Positions 16,660 through 26,500 of a DNA stretch of 64,000 nucleotides are shown piece by piece (within the stretch, counting starts at the first letter, position 1; the number at the start of each line of letters is the position of its first letter). The notes beneath the pieces were generated by a model that saw nothing but the letters and a program-made list of their open reading frames with translations, had not been told where the DNA came from and ran no database searches. Origin of the DNA: Lachnospiraceae bacterium (GTDB lineage Bacteria; Bacillota; Clostridia; Lachnospirales; Lachnospiraceae); contig JAFUZJ010000050.1 of the NCBI GenBank assembly GCA_017476665.1, positions 85,540-149,539 of the forward strand, given 5' to 3'. The position numbers and the translations under genes were made by a program.

Positions 16660-18327
16660 CTATTTTGCCAGTTTCTGCTCAATCAACTCCGCGGCAGCTA
16701 ACGGCTCTGAATAATAACTTCCCTGCATGGTTGTGATCGGAAGGGTTTTTAAAATATCACGGAGTTCCTTGGTTGCCACACCTTTGATGTTAATATGTTC
16801 CACACAGGTGGATGCCATTCTGGTGAGATATTCCAGAATGTCACGGTCACGTCCCGGCTGTTCAATGCCTTCGATAAAGTGGCTGTCGAGGCAGACCGCA
16901 TCCAAAGGTGTGTTTTTCAAAACGGTAATGGAATCGGTCCCGCTGCCAAAGCCGTCCAGGATAACCAGAATCTGCTGGTCATGCAGTTCCTCGATCAGCT
17001 TTTTCATATGTTCCGGCTCAATAGAGCGGCAATCACTGGAGAATTTCAGACTCAACAGATGAGGCGGGAATCCGGTTTCATTCAGAAAATGCATCAGGTT
17101 GTCAAAAAAATAGTCTGTCTCTACCTGGATACGGTATACATTGATGCAAAGCAGAAATCCGGGATACTGTTCCAGAAACTTCATACCGTCCTCCAGACTC
17201 TGTTTCAGAATAAAGTCTCCCAGTTCTTCAAAAACAAAATCCTTTTCCAGAACAGGAAGGAAATCTTCCGCATTAACCTTTCCGTAATGCTCATTTTCCC
17301 AGGAGATAATTGCCTCCGCACCATTCAGATGCTCTGTTTTGGCATCAATGACAGGCGTATACTCTATGTAAAAGCCTTTGCAGTCGTCAAGAATACTGTC
17401 CCTAATGGTATTGATGAGTTCTAAGGACGCAGAGCCCTCATAATTAATGCTGCCGTTAAAATCTACCAAATCGCCATGTTTATGGTGCTTTGATTCTTCA
17501 TAGGCATAATTCAGACAGGAATAGACAGACGGCGCACTTGCATCAGTGTTATAGGTGGAGATCAGACCGCCGTTTGCCATCAACACATTTCGGATGCCAT
17601 TTACCTCCACACCTTTTTGAAGACGGTAACGGATCATATCATAGATTGCTGCGATTTCCTCCCGGGAGAGGCTGTCTGATAAGAGCGCGAAGGAAGCCCC
17701 GTTCAGTCGGTAGACGGTGGCGCGTTCCTTTGTAATCTCGCGAATCAGCCATGAAATTTCCTGGAGCAACCGATTTCCATAGGTGTAGCCGTGAAGCTGT
17801 GTAATCTGGGAGAATCTGCTGATTCCCACCTTTAGTGAAATGGTTTGCTTATCGGATTGTATGCGCTTTGCCAACTCCTGAAGATAGCCGTTTAGGTTGG
17901 GCAGAACCGTAACGGGATCAATACTTTCCGTCAGTCCCTCATTGATCAGAGCGCCTCCGATCAGGCTGGGGTTGCCATCGGCATCCCTGAGGACAGCGCC
18001 CACGGCGCGGAAGTTGGTATACTCTCCGGTGGTCGTGCGTACCCGGTAAGTAAGATCATATGTCTGTGCCTTGCCCTCCATAAGCGGCATCATCACATCC
18101 ATATAGCGTTTTCTGTCCTCCGGATGAAGATAATCGTTCCAGTCCATGGCACCGTTGGGGATATATTCTCCCGGAAGACCAAGGAGATCCACAGCGCTGG
18201 CGCTGTAACGGGTAAAGCCGCCGACTACGTGCATCAGCGAAACAATAGCTCCTTCGGTGAGCATTGTAAAAGCATCAAACACATCGTCAAGCATTTGCTT
18301 GTATTTCGGATCCATATTGATTTCCAT
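16660..18327 (-). CDS. PAS-GGDEF-EAL protein with degenerate catalytic motifs
   Basis: 555 residues: a PAS-like domain (about 25-130, MDWNDYLHPEDR...YRVRTTTGEY), a GGDEF-fold domain (about 135-290) and an EAL-fold domain (about 300-550). The GGDEF signature is replaced by LNGASFALL, so no cyclase activity is expected. In the EAL part GAEAIISW keeps a glutamate and CINVYR its Asn, but DDFG is DGFG, the K of DxxKID is Cys (DAVCLDSHF) and EGVET is KGVAT. It is therefore probably a c-di-GMP- or protein-binding receiver rather than an enzyme. It follows the hybrid kinase by 33 bp and probably shares its transcript. Confidence 0.85.
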   Translation of the reverse strand: MEINMDPKYKQMLDDVFDAFTMLTEGAIVSLMHVVGGFTRYSASAVDLLGLPGEYIPNGAMDWNDYLHPEDRKRYMDVMMPLMEGKAQTYDLTYRVRTTTGEYTNFRAVGAVLRDADGNPSLIGGALINEGLTESIDPVTVLPNLNGYLQELAKRIQSDKQTISLKVGISRFSQITQLHGYTYGNRLLQEISWLIREITKERATVYRLNGASFALLSDSLSREEIAAIYDMIRYRLQKGVEVNGIRNVLMANGGLISTYNTDASAPSVYSCLNYAYEESKHHKHGDLVDFNGSINYEGSASLELINTIRDSILDDCKGFYIEYTPVIDAKTEHLNGAEAIISWENEHYGKVNAEDFLPVLEKDFVFEELGDFILKQSLEDGMKFLEQYPGFLLCINVYRIQVETDYFFDNLMHFLNETGFPPHLLSLKFSSDCRSIEPEHMKKLIEELHDQQILVILDGFGSGTDSITVLKNTPLDAVCLDSHFIEGIEQPGRDRDILEYLTRMASTCVEHINIKGVATKELRDILKTLPITTMQGSYYSEPLAAAELIEQKLAK

Positions 18328-18360
18328 GTTATCATTTCACCTTTCTACTTGTTTTATGTA

Positions 18361-21300
18361 TTACTCCCGGATCAGACTTTCCAATGTCTGGAAGAGAAAC
18401 TCCGGATCAACAGGCTTGGTAAGATGCGCGTTCATTCCTGCTTGAAGGGATCTTTGCACATCCTCGTCAAAAGCGTTTGCCGTCAGTGCTATGATGAGGA
18501 TTGTCTTACTGTCCGGATGTCCGGAAGCACGAATGGTCTGGGTAGCTGTCAGTCCGTCCATAACAGGCATTCTCATATCCATCAAAACAGCGTCATAATA
18601 GCCCGCCGGATGTCCGGTGAACAGATCCACTGCAATCTGACCATTCTCGGCATGGTCGACCTCCAAATCCCGCATCTTGCAGATCTCCATCATGATCTCC
18701 GCGTTGATCTCATTGTCCTCCGCAAGCAGAATGCGGCGACCGGTCAGATCCACCTTTGCCTTTTGCTCCTGGGAGGCTTCTTTATTTGCCATGGCCTGCT
18801 GGAACGCGGATACCACATTGGAGGCAAAGAGTGGTTTCGCCATGAAGCTGTCCACACCTGCCTGTGTGGCATCTTCCTCTATCTCATCCCAGTTATAGGC
18901 GGTAAGTACAATGACTGCGGAATCCGATCCGATGATCTTTCTGATTTCTCTTGTGACTTCAATGCCATCCTGGTCAGGCATCTTCCAGTCCACAAAGATC
19001 AGGTTATAAGCCTCACGTCTGGCGGATTTGAGCCGGATCATCTCAAGTGCTTCTCCGCCGCTTAAGCAGGTATCTGCGACGATGCCGATCTCCTCAAGGA
19101 CAAGCTTGGCATGCTCACAGGCCACAGGTTCATCATCGATGACAAGCACATTCAAAGTGCGTGGATCAACGTTCTCCAGCTGTCCGTGTTCCCGTTCGCT
19201 GTTGCGGAGTGTTACGTTCACGGTAAAGGTGGTTCCCACACCTTTTTCACTCTCCACGGAAATATTGCCGTTCATCATTTCCACGATATTTTTCGTGATT
19301 GCCATTCCAAGACCGGTACTTCCGTATTTGTTGGTACTGGAAGAGTTTTCCTGGCTGAACGCCTCAAAAATCTTGGGCAGGTAAGACTGCTCCATGCCAA
19401 TACCGGTGTCCTTGATAATAAAACGCAGCGCGGACTGTCCGTCAAATTCGGAAATACGCTCTACAAGAAAGCTCACTGTCCCGGGAGCGGGGGTGAACTT
19501 CACCGCATTGCCCAGAATGTTGATCAGAACCTGTTTGAGCTTCATGTCGTCGCCGATATAGTAGTCATCCACATGACCGATAAGACTGCATTCGTAGGTC
19601 AATCCGCGGTCCTGGCACTGGGAATGGATCATGGTGTTGATCTGCTCTAACATGGTGTTAAAAGAGAATTCCTCATTTTTCAGGTTCATACGTCCGCTCT
19701 CAATACGGCTCATATCCAGAATATCATTGATCAGTCCCAGAAGGTGACGGGCGCTTCCGCCGATTTTCTCAAGATGCTCTCTCGTACGATCCGATAGATC
19801 GGGGTCGCTTAGAGCGATATTGTCCAGCCCTATAATGGCGTTCATGGGAGTCCGAATCTCGTGGCTCATAGAGGACAAAAAGGCCGTCTTGGCCACATTG
19901 GCCTGATTGGCCGCCTCCAAAGCCACAGAGAGACGCTCGTTATAGGCAATCTGTTCCCGCTGAATTTCCGTGGTATCGCTTTTTAACAGAATATAGAACC
20001 TGGCTTCCGGATCAATCCGGTAGAAATCAAACCGCTTGTAATAGGTCTCGCCGTCCATTTCAATGCCGATATTGACCACATAGGGTTCACTGATCGCCAG
20101 TTCCTTTTCCAAAGTATCCAGAGACAGGGCCTTTATTGCTTCCTGTTTCTGATCTTCGGTACCGGTGAGAACCGGATAAACCTGATTGGACAGATACTGT
20201 CCGTAATCACCGCTGCGGGAGGTGGGAAAAATACTTCCGTATTTGATATTGGACTCATCACCGATTGTGACACCGTAATGTCCGTCTGTCAGATAGGCAA
20301 CCATATCAAATTGCTGTGCCAGAATTTTGCTTTCCAGTGTCTGCTGTACCTTTTCGCTGTTACACTCCTGTTCGGTAATAAAGGCAATCACATCACCTGT
20401 CAAAGGCTGTCTGGTGATCGCAGCGGAAATATTTACAAAGCAGGAATGACCGTCTTTACGGATGGAATACAGGATCTGGGAGACGGAAACATTGCCCGAG
20501 GTGTAGCCGGATATCAGGGCATCCTTGTGAAAGGATTTTAAAAATTGTGCCCGCTCGGAAGAAATCGGGAAATGCGCCGCTCTCTGCATCATGGTCTCCG
20601 TGAAAGAGTAGGTCATGGAATCTGTGGCAAAGAGGTCTTTTCCCTTGATTTCTTCAATATTATCCCTGCTCAGATTCACACGAAAGAGTGCCAGTGTCTT
20701 ATCATTATCCTGGTAAAAGCTGTTTCCCATGCTGGAATAGACACTGCGAAGTCTGTTTTCATATTGCTTGAGGGCAGTGACATCTGTATAGGTACAGTAG
20801 ATGTAGTGCTCATTAAAATCATCAATAAAGGCATAGTGGACATTACACCATATATAGTTTCCCTTGGCAGTGATCTTCTGAAGGGTCAGATAAGTGCCTC
20901 CGTCATAGGCGATCCGATGCTTGAGCATACTGCGCACAAGGGGTCTGTCCTCCGGATGGGTGGTCTTGTAAAAGTTTAAGCCTTTCATCAGCGTTTTGGC
21001 TTCCGAAACAGAACATTCCATCATGGCCGCAAAATCTTTTGACACAAAAACCGGCTCCATCTGACCGTCATCATATTTTTGCAGCAGTACGGCATTATTC
21101 TTCATCTGCTGAATATTGGAAAGAAAATGCAGCTTTGTGTCCTGAGCCGCGTAGCCTGTAATATTTGTCATATAGAAACCGGCATAGGGCGCAGGCAGCC
21201 CCGTTATGGGTTCAAAATAGAGATGCAGATTCACCATCGGCATATAGGTGACAAAAGAGTATGGTTTTTCTGTGAGAAAACGTTCCATCATGTTCAGAGA

Positions 21301-21516
21301 GTACTCATCCATCAGCGTGCTCTCCTTTAAAAGCGCACCAAGGTAATCTTCATTATGGTAGATAGCAAGCCAATCTCTGGCAAAAATGTCGCTGGCATAC
21401 ACCACACGAAAATCCCTCAGACTCCCGTCCTCATGCCAGACCGGTTCATAAATAAACGAACTGATCTCATGTTTTTCATATTGTGCAGTATCGAATGTCA
21501 ACAGGGAAGATGCCAT
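18361..21516 (-). CDS. Hybrid sensor histidine kinase with two receiver domains
   Basis: 1051 residues without membrane helices, so a soluble sensor. The N-terminal 530 residues contain PAS-like modules (for instance about 150-260). HisKA follows with FLSSMSHEIRTPMN (His about 552), then HATPase_c with the N box ILGNAVKF and G boxes DTGIGM and GSTGLGMAI. Two receivers come last: about 785-905 (VIDDEP, FVDWKMP, LTAYN) and 924-1050 (LAEDNEIN, LMDMRMP, ALTANAF), both with phospho-acceptor Asp. No HPt or DNA-binding regulator is nearby; the degenerate EAL protein downstream is the likely partner. ATG 21516 is chosen since GAGGAGG lies 8 bp upstream. Confidence 0.93.
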   Translation of the reverse strand: MASSLLTFDTAQYEKHEISSFIYEPVWHEDGSLRDFRVVYASDIFARDWLAIYHNEDYLGALLKESTLMDEYSLNMMERFLTEKPYSFVTYMPMVNLHLYFEPITGLPAPYAGFYMTNITGYAAQDTKLHFLSNIQQMKNNAVLLQKYDDGQMEPVFVSKDFAAMMECSVSEAKTLMKGLNFYKTTHPEDRPLVRSMLKHRIAYDGGTYLTLQKITAKGNYIWCNVHYAFIDDFNEHYIYCTYTDVTALKQYENRLRSVYSSMGNSFYQDNDKTLALFRVNLSRDNIEEIKGKDLFATDSMTYSFTETMMQRAAHFPISSERAQFLKSFHKDALISGYTSGNVSVSQILYSIRKDGHSCFVNISAAITRQPLTGDVIAFITEQECNSEKVQQTLESKILAQQFDMVAYLTDGHYGVTIGDESNIKYGSIFPTSRSGDYGQYLSNQVYPVLTGTEDQKQEAIKALSLDTLEKELAISEPYVVNIGIEMDGETYYKRFDFYRIDPEARFYILLKSDTTEIQREQIAYNERLSVALEAANQANVAKTAFLSSMSHEIRTPMNAIIGLDNIALSDPDLSDRTREHLEKIGGSARHLLGLINDILDMSRIESGRMNLKNEEFSFNTMLEQINTMIHSQCQDRGLTYECSLIGHVDDYYIGDDMKLKQVLINILGNAVKFTPAPGTVSFLVERISEFDGQSALRFIIKDTGIGMEQSYLPKIFEAFSQENSSSTNKYGSTGLGMAITKNIVEMMNGNISVESEKGVGTTFTVNVTLRNSEREHGQLENVDPRTLNVLVIDDEPVACEHAKLVLEEIGIVADTCLSGGEALEMIRLKSARREAYNLIFVDWKMPDQDGIEVTREIRKIIGSDSAVIVLTAYNWDEIEEDATQAGVDSFMAKPLFASNVVSAFQQAMANKEASQEQKAKVDLTGRRILLAEDNEINAEIMMEICKMRDLEVDHAENGQIAVDLFTGHPAGYYDAVLMDMRMPVMDGLTATQTIRASGHPDSKTILIIALTANAFDEDVQRSLQAGMNAHLTKPVDPEFLFQTLESLIRE

Positions 21517-21549
21517 AATCAAGTCCTCCTCTTTGTCTGATATTACTTA

Positions 21550-21578
21550 ATTATAGTGCATTGTTAAGAAATAGTCAA
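21550..21578 (-). promoter_or_regulatory. Promoter of the hybrid kinase operon
   Basis: On the minus strand: TTGACT (21578-21573), 17-bp spacer, TATAAT (21555-21550), 34 bp before the start codon. Confidence 0.8.
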
Positions 21579-21802
21579 ATCAAATTCCATACCACTGGCG
21601 AGATTAGGACCAAAGTCGTAATAAATATGCAATTGCTAAATTTTCAAATGTAGTATAAAATTGAGAAAGTAAAAATTGAAAAATGAGAGATGATTTAGCT
21701 GTACAGAGGCAAAAGCGCAGACGGCTCCACGGCTGTTCTGCCGCGCGGAATTATGCATAAACAAAATGCCGAAGAGACATGGAGCGAGAGAAAGGATAGA
21801 AT

Positions 21803-22213
21803 ATGGATACACAGACAATTCAACTTGAGAAGGCCATGCAGACACTGGAAACCTATATTCATCAACTGTCTGCCCGGGCAGGGGAGAGTGAGGAATATGC
21901 TGCAGCGTTTTGGAACCGCATCAAAATGTCACAGGGGGTATTAAAGGAACTGGCTTATTATCATGACTATGGAAAATTCTGGGGACAATACAAAGTTGCG
22001 GGCTATTCCCTGACGGATATTCTGGTTTGGCAGGTGGATCACTTCAAGGCCTATCTGGACCGCCATGAGGAGGTCAACCGATGGAAACCGGAGCGTCTTT
22101 TTCTGCACTCTCTGGATGTGATGTTACAGATGGAGCAGGATCCGGCACCTTATGTGGCGAAACTTCAGGGGGAGACAGGAACCGATTTTGTCGGAAAATT
22201 CAAAGAGTTTTAA
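21803..22213 (+). CDS. Conserved hypothetical protein, 136 aa
   Basis: A soluble, mainly helical protein with a ribosome binding site AGAAAGGA in front. The middle holds LAYYHDYGKFWGQYKVAGYSLTD, with a His-Asp pair resembling but not proving a metal site. No signal peptide or known domain was recognised. The 286 bp between this gene and the divergent kinase hold the kinase promoter and AT-rich sequence; no convincing promoter for this gene was found. Confidence 0.55.
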   Translation: MDTQTIQLEKAMQTLETYIHQLSARAGESEEYAAAFWNRIKMSQGVLKELAYYHDYGKFWGQYKVAGYSLTDILVWQVDHFKAYLDRHEEVNRWKPERLFLHSLDVMLQMEQDPAPYVAKLQGETGTDFVGKFKEF

Positions 22214-22270
22214 TTTTATTACTGTACTTTTGCGGAAAATGTGGTACAATAAAAATACATATGTGTCATT

Positions 22271-22381
22271 TTTCGCGAACAATGAGGCGGGCGGACATGC
22301 TTGCATGTCCATGCGCCGAATGTCGCGAAAGTTCAAATCGAGAAGCGATTTGAACCGTGCGAACAATGAGGCGGGCGGACA
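22271..22381 (+). repeat. Palindromic repeat cluster
   Basis: A 23-bp sequence (22275-22297) recurs exactly at 22359-22381, 84 bp apart. The unit between contains three inverted repeats: TTTCGCGA/TCGCGAAA (22271-22278 and 22323-22330), GGACATGC/GCATGTCC (22293-22300 and 22303-22310), and a perfect 10-bp stem with 5-nt loop (22331-22340 and 22346-22355). It looks like a small extragenic palindromic element with one full and one partial copy. Confidence 0.7.
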
Positions 22382-22417
22382 CAGCCGCGTAGGTGTGTAT
22401 GATCTGGAGGGATAGGG

Positions 22418-22879
22418 ATGGAACTGGATGCTGCGACCAGGTATCAGCAGTTGGAGGAATACAAGAAAACATTGAAGCCGCTGCTTCGTTACCTGCCGTG
22501 GTTGGAGCAGACCTCGGGCGGCGAAGTCAGTAAAAGTTACAACGGTGAGACAACAGTGATGAGTTTTCCCGTGTATGACGGAACCATGATGAGTTTTGTG
22601 CGGGAAGTATCCAGAACTCCTTTTATGGATCGGAATTACCGCTATGTCTATACACGTAATCGTATTACGAGCCACGATGATGAGCGCAGGGTTATTGAGA
22701 AGGCGACAATCAAGGAATGGGATATGCTCTGTGGCATTTTATCCAAGTATGTACTTGGCGGACAGACCAGGGCGACGCTCTGGAACGAGGCCGTGAAAGA
22801 GCGGATATTCTATCTGGTGCTCCAGAAGATGTGCGAGATCATTGAATTTTGGGATAAGCAGTTTGCAAAGAAAGCATAG
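22418..22879 (+). CDS. Conserved hypothetical protein, 153 aa
   Basis: A soluble protein starting behind GGAGGGATAGGG. The N-terminal helix (YQQLEEYKKTLKPLLRYLPWLEQ) leads to a strand region (TTVMSFPVYDGTMMSFVREV) and a helical C-terminus. It contains RNRITSHDDERRVIEKATIKEW. I do not recognise the family with confidence. Its close spacing to the TetR gene (77 bp) makes a shared transcript possible. Confidence 0.55.
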   Translation: MELDAATRYQQLEEYKKTLKPLLRYLPWLEQTSGGEVSKSYNGETTVMSFPVYDGTMMSFVREVSRTPFMDRNYRYVYTRNRITSHDDERRVIEKATIKEWDMLCGILSKYVLGGQTRATLWNEAVKERIFYLVLQKMCEIIEFWDKQFAKKA

Positions 22880-22956
22880 ATGAAGAAGGCTTAGATTCAA
22901 GACAGTCGCGAAAGAAGGCGTGGCGAGGCAACAGGGGATAGAAAGGCAAGGGGATC

Positions 22957-23541
22957 ATGGGAGAAAAGTCGATACAGAAGAAAAAATACATTGTGGAAAC
23001 GGCCAGGAAGGTGTTCATGGAAAAAGGCTTCAAGAAGGTGACCATGAAAGATATCGTGGAAGCATGTGACATCAGCCGGGGCGGTCTGTATCTGTACTTC
23101 GAGAACACGAGTCAGATTTTTTCGGAAGTGTTGAAGCTTGAGAGTGAGGAAACGGATGACGTTTTCTCTAAAAATATTGATGAAAATGCAACTGCGGTGG
23201 ACATCCTTCTGTTGTTCTTCAAGGAACAGAAAAAGGAGATCCTGAAGCACAAAGATACGCTGACACAGGCTATCTATGAGTTCTATTTTGAAAATTATAA
23301 TCTGCCCAAGAAAGATAACGTGCTGAAGAAGCAGTTTGACTCCGCGGTGAAAGTGATCGAGAAGCTGATCGAAATCGGCGTGGAGAATGACGAGATCGTC
23401 TGTGATGACTATGAAGGTACAGCGCGCAATATCATGTATGTGTTGGAGGGACTGAAGATCTCTGCCCAGACTACCGGGATCACGCCTGATGCGGTGGACA
23501 GGGAATTATTGTACATATTAAAGGGACTTGGCGCGGAATGA
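22957..23541 (+). CDS. TetR/AcrR-family transcriptional regulator
   Basis: 194 residues. The N-terminal HTH is clear (residues about 15-55: ARKVFMEKGFKKVTMKDIVEAC, then ISRGGLYLYFENTSQIFSEV). The C-terminal ligand-binding domain is helical and family-typical. It is followed after 41 bp by purL in the same direction. It may simply be co-transcribed with purL, or regulate it; no operator was identified. The start has AAGGGGATC. Confidence 0.88.
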   Translation: MGEKSIQKKKYIVETARKVFMEKGFKKVTMKDIVEACDISRGGLYLYFENTSQIFSEVLKLESEETDDVFSKNIDENATAVDILLLFFKEQKKEILKHKDTLTQAIYEFYFENYNLPKKDNVLKKQFDSAVKVIEKLIEIGVENDEIVCDDYEGTARNIMYVLEGLKISAQTTGITPDAVDRELLYILKGLGAE

Positions 23542-23582
23542 TCCGCAACAAGATAGATCAGTTTGGAGGAAAACAGTAAGAC

Positions 23583-26500
23583 ATGGGAAATGTAAGACGG
23601 ATTTACGTGGAGAAGAAAGAGCCGTATGCGGTGAAGGCGAAGGAGCTGCATGATGAGTTCCGGAATTATCTGGGCATCAATGTGGACAAGGTTCGCGTGT
23701 TCATCCGCTACGACGTGGAGAATATATCGGATGCGGTGTTTGAGACCGCATGCAAAACTGTGTTTTCGGAGCCGCCGGTAGACGATCTTTATCTGGAAAA
23801 GATTGAAATCCCGGCAAACGGACATGTCTTTTCCGTGGAATATCTGCCCGGTCAGTTTGACCAGAGAGCGGATTCCGCAGTGCAGTGCGTACAGTTTTTG
23901 AATGAGAATGAGAATCCGATCATCCGGACGGCGACGACCTATCTGATCGAGGGGAATGTCACTGAGGAGCAGATGGCTCACATCAAATCCTATTGCATTA
24001 ACCCGGTGGATTCCAGGGAGACCGATCTGGTGAAGCCGGATACGTTGGTGACGGAGTTTGAGGAGCCTGCGGATGTGGCAATCTTTGACGGTTTCAAAGA
24101 TATGCCGGAGGAGGAGCTTCGGAAACTCTACGATTCCCTTGGACTTGCTATGACCTTTAAGGATTTCTTACATATCCAGAATTATTTCCGTGACGATGAG
24201 AAGAGAGATCCTTCCATGACGGAAATCCGTGTGCTGGATACCTATTGGTCCGATCACTGCCGTCACACCACATTCTCTACAGAGTTGAAAGATGTGGAAT
24301 TCGGCGAGGGATATTATCGTTCTCCGCTTGAGACCACCTATCAGAGCTATCTGGATACCAGAGCGGAGATCTTTGCAGGCAGGGACGACAAGTTTGTGTG
24401 CCTGATGGATCTGGCACTGATGGCAATGCGGAAGCTGAAAAAAGACGGCAAGTTGGACGACATGGAGGAGTCCGATGAGATCAATGCCTGCTCCGTTGTG
24501 GTGCCGGTGGAGATGGACTACGGTGATTATAAAGAGACAGAAGAGTGGCTGGTGTTCTTCAAAAATGAGACCCACAACCACCCTACAGAGATAGAGCCTT
24601 TCGGTGGTGCGGCAACCTGTCTGGGCGGCGCAATCCGCGATCCCCTTTCCGGACGCGGATATGTGTATCAGGCCATGCGTGTGACCGGTGCGGCGGATCC
24701 TACGGTTCCCGTATCGGAGACTCTGAAGGGCAAGCTTTCCCAGAAGAAACTGGTCCGCGGCGCGGCCAGCGGTTATTCTTCCTACGGAAACCAGATCGGT
24801 CTGGCGACCGGTTTTGTAAAAGAGATCTATCACCCCGATTATGTGGCAAAGAGAATGGAGATCGGTGCCGTGATGGGTGCTGCTCCGAGAAAGAATGTAA
24901 AGCGCGAGAATTCCGATCCCGGTGATATTATCATTCTGCTGGGTGGACGTACCGGACGCGACGGCTGCGGCGGTGCGACAGGTTCCTCCAAGGTGCATAC
25001 GGAGAGTTCCATTGAGACCTGCGGCGCTGAGGTGCAGAAAGGAAATGCGCCTACTGAGAGAAAGATCCAGAGACTGTTCCGCCGTGCGGAAGTCAGCCGC
25101 CTGATCAAGAAGTGTAATGATTTCGGCGCCGGCGGCGTATCCGTTGCCATTGGTGAACTGGCAGCAGGTCTGTCCGTGGATCTGGATAAGGTGCCTAAAA
25201 AATATGCGGGTCTGGACGGCACGGAGCTTGCCATTTCCGAATCCCAGGAGCGTATGGCAGTTGTGATCGATCCTAAGGATGTGGCGGAGTTTATGGGCTA
25301 TGCCGCGGAGGAGAATCTGGAGGTGGTTGAGGTTGCTGTGGTGACCGAGGAGCCCAGACTGGTGCTGAATTGGAGAGGCAAAAGAATTGTAGATCTGAAA
25401 CGTGCCTTCCTGGATACCAACGGTGCGCATCAGGAGACGGCCGTGAAAGTGGACATTCCTGATGAGAAAGAGAATTATTTTGACAAATGGGCAGTTCCTG
25501 CTGTGGGCGAGAAGCTGGAAGCAGGAGATGTGAAGGGCGCATGGCTTGCACTCTTGAATGATCTGAATGTTTGTTCCCAAAAGGGACTTGTGGAGATGTT
25601 TGACTCCTCCATCGGCGCAGGCAGTGTGGTTATGCCTTACGGTGGAAAATATCAGTTGACCGAGACCCAGTCAATGATTGCAAAGCTTCCGGTATTGTAT
25701 GGCAAGACGGATACCGTGACCATGATGGCGCATGGTTTTGATCCTTATCTGTCCTCCTGGAGCCCGTACCACGGTGCAATCTATGCGGTGGTAGAGTCCA
25801 TGGCGAAGATCGTGGCGGCAGGCGGTGACTTTAAGAAGATCCGGTTCACATTCCAGGAGTACTTCCGTAGAATGACCTCCGATCCGGAGCGCTGGAGCCA
25901 GCCTTTTGCGGCATTGCTCGGTGCCTATGACGCACAGATTGGGTTCGGATTGCCTTCCATCGGCGGTAAGGACAGTATGTCAGGAACCTTTAACGACATT
26001 GATGTACCGCCTACTTTGGTTTCCTTTGCGGTGGATGTGGCGACCAGCGGGGATGTGGTGACGCCGGAACTGAAAACACCCGGCAATGTATTGGTTCGCT
26101 TCCGCATTGAAAAAGATGATTTTGATGTTCCGATGTATGAGAAGGTAGCGGAACTGTACGACTATATCCATGATCTGACCGAAAAGAAGCAGATCGTATC
26201 CGCGTATGCGCTGGATGCAAGAGGTGCGGCGGCTGCACTGTCCAAGATGGCGTTCGGCAATAAGTTCGGCGTGACCATCGCGGATGAGGTTTCTTCCGAG
26301 GAACTGTTCGGCAATGCGTTGGGTGATATTTTGGCGGAAGTGCCGGCGGACCTGGTGGAAGAACTGAAGGCTTCGGATTACAATGTGGCAGTGATCGGTA
26401 CGGTTACCGAGGAGCCGGCGTTCGTCTATGAGGACACGACCATTACCATGGATGAGGCTTTGAAGGCATGGACTTCCAAGCTGGAAAAAGTATTTCCCAC

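Noticed and set aside
16660-18327. Active c-di-GMP enzyme call for the GGDEF-EAL protein
   Set aside because: GGDEF and several EAL catalytic residues are missing, so only the fold can be supported.
22275-22381. Direct repeats considered as a CRISPR array
   Set aside because: Only two copies, the intervening 61 bp is itself palindromic, and no cas genes are near.
24168-25580. 470-codon minus-strand frame opposite purL, and similar long antisense frames opposite purD (3744-5012) and the hybrid kinase
   Set aside because: They mirror conserved genes and show no family motifs; codon usage follows the sense gene.
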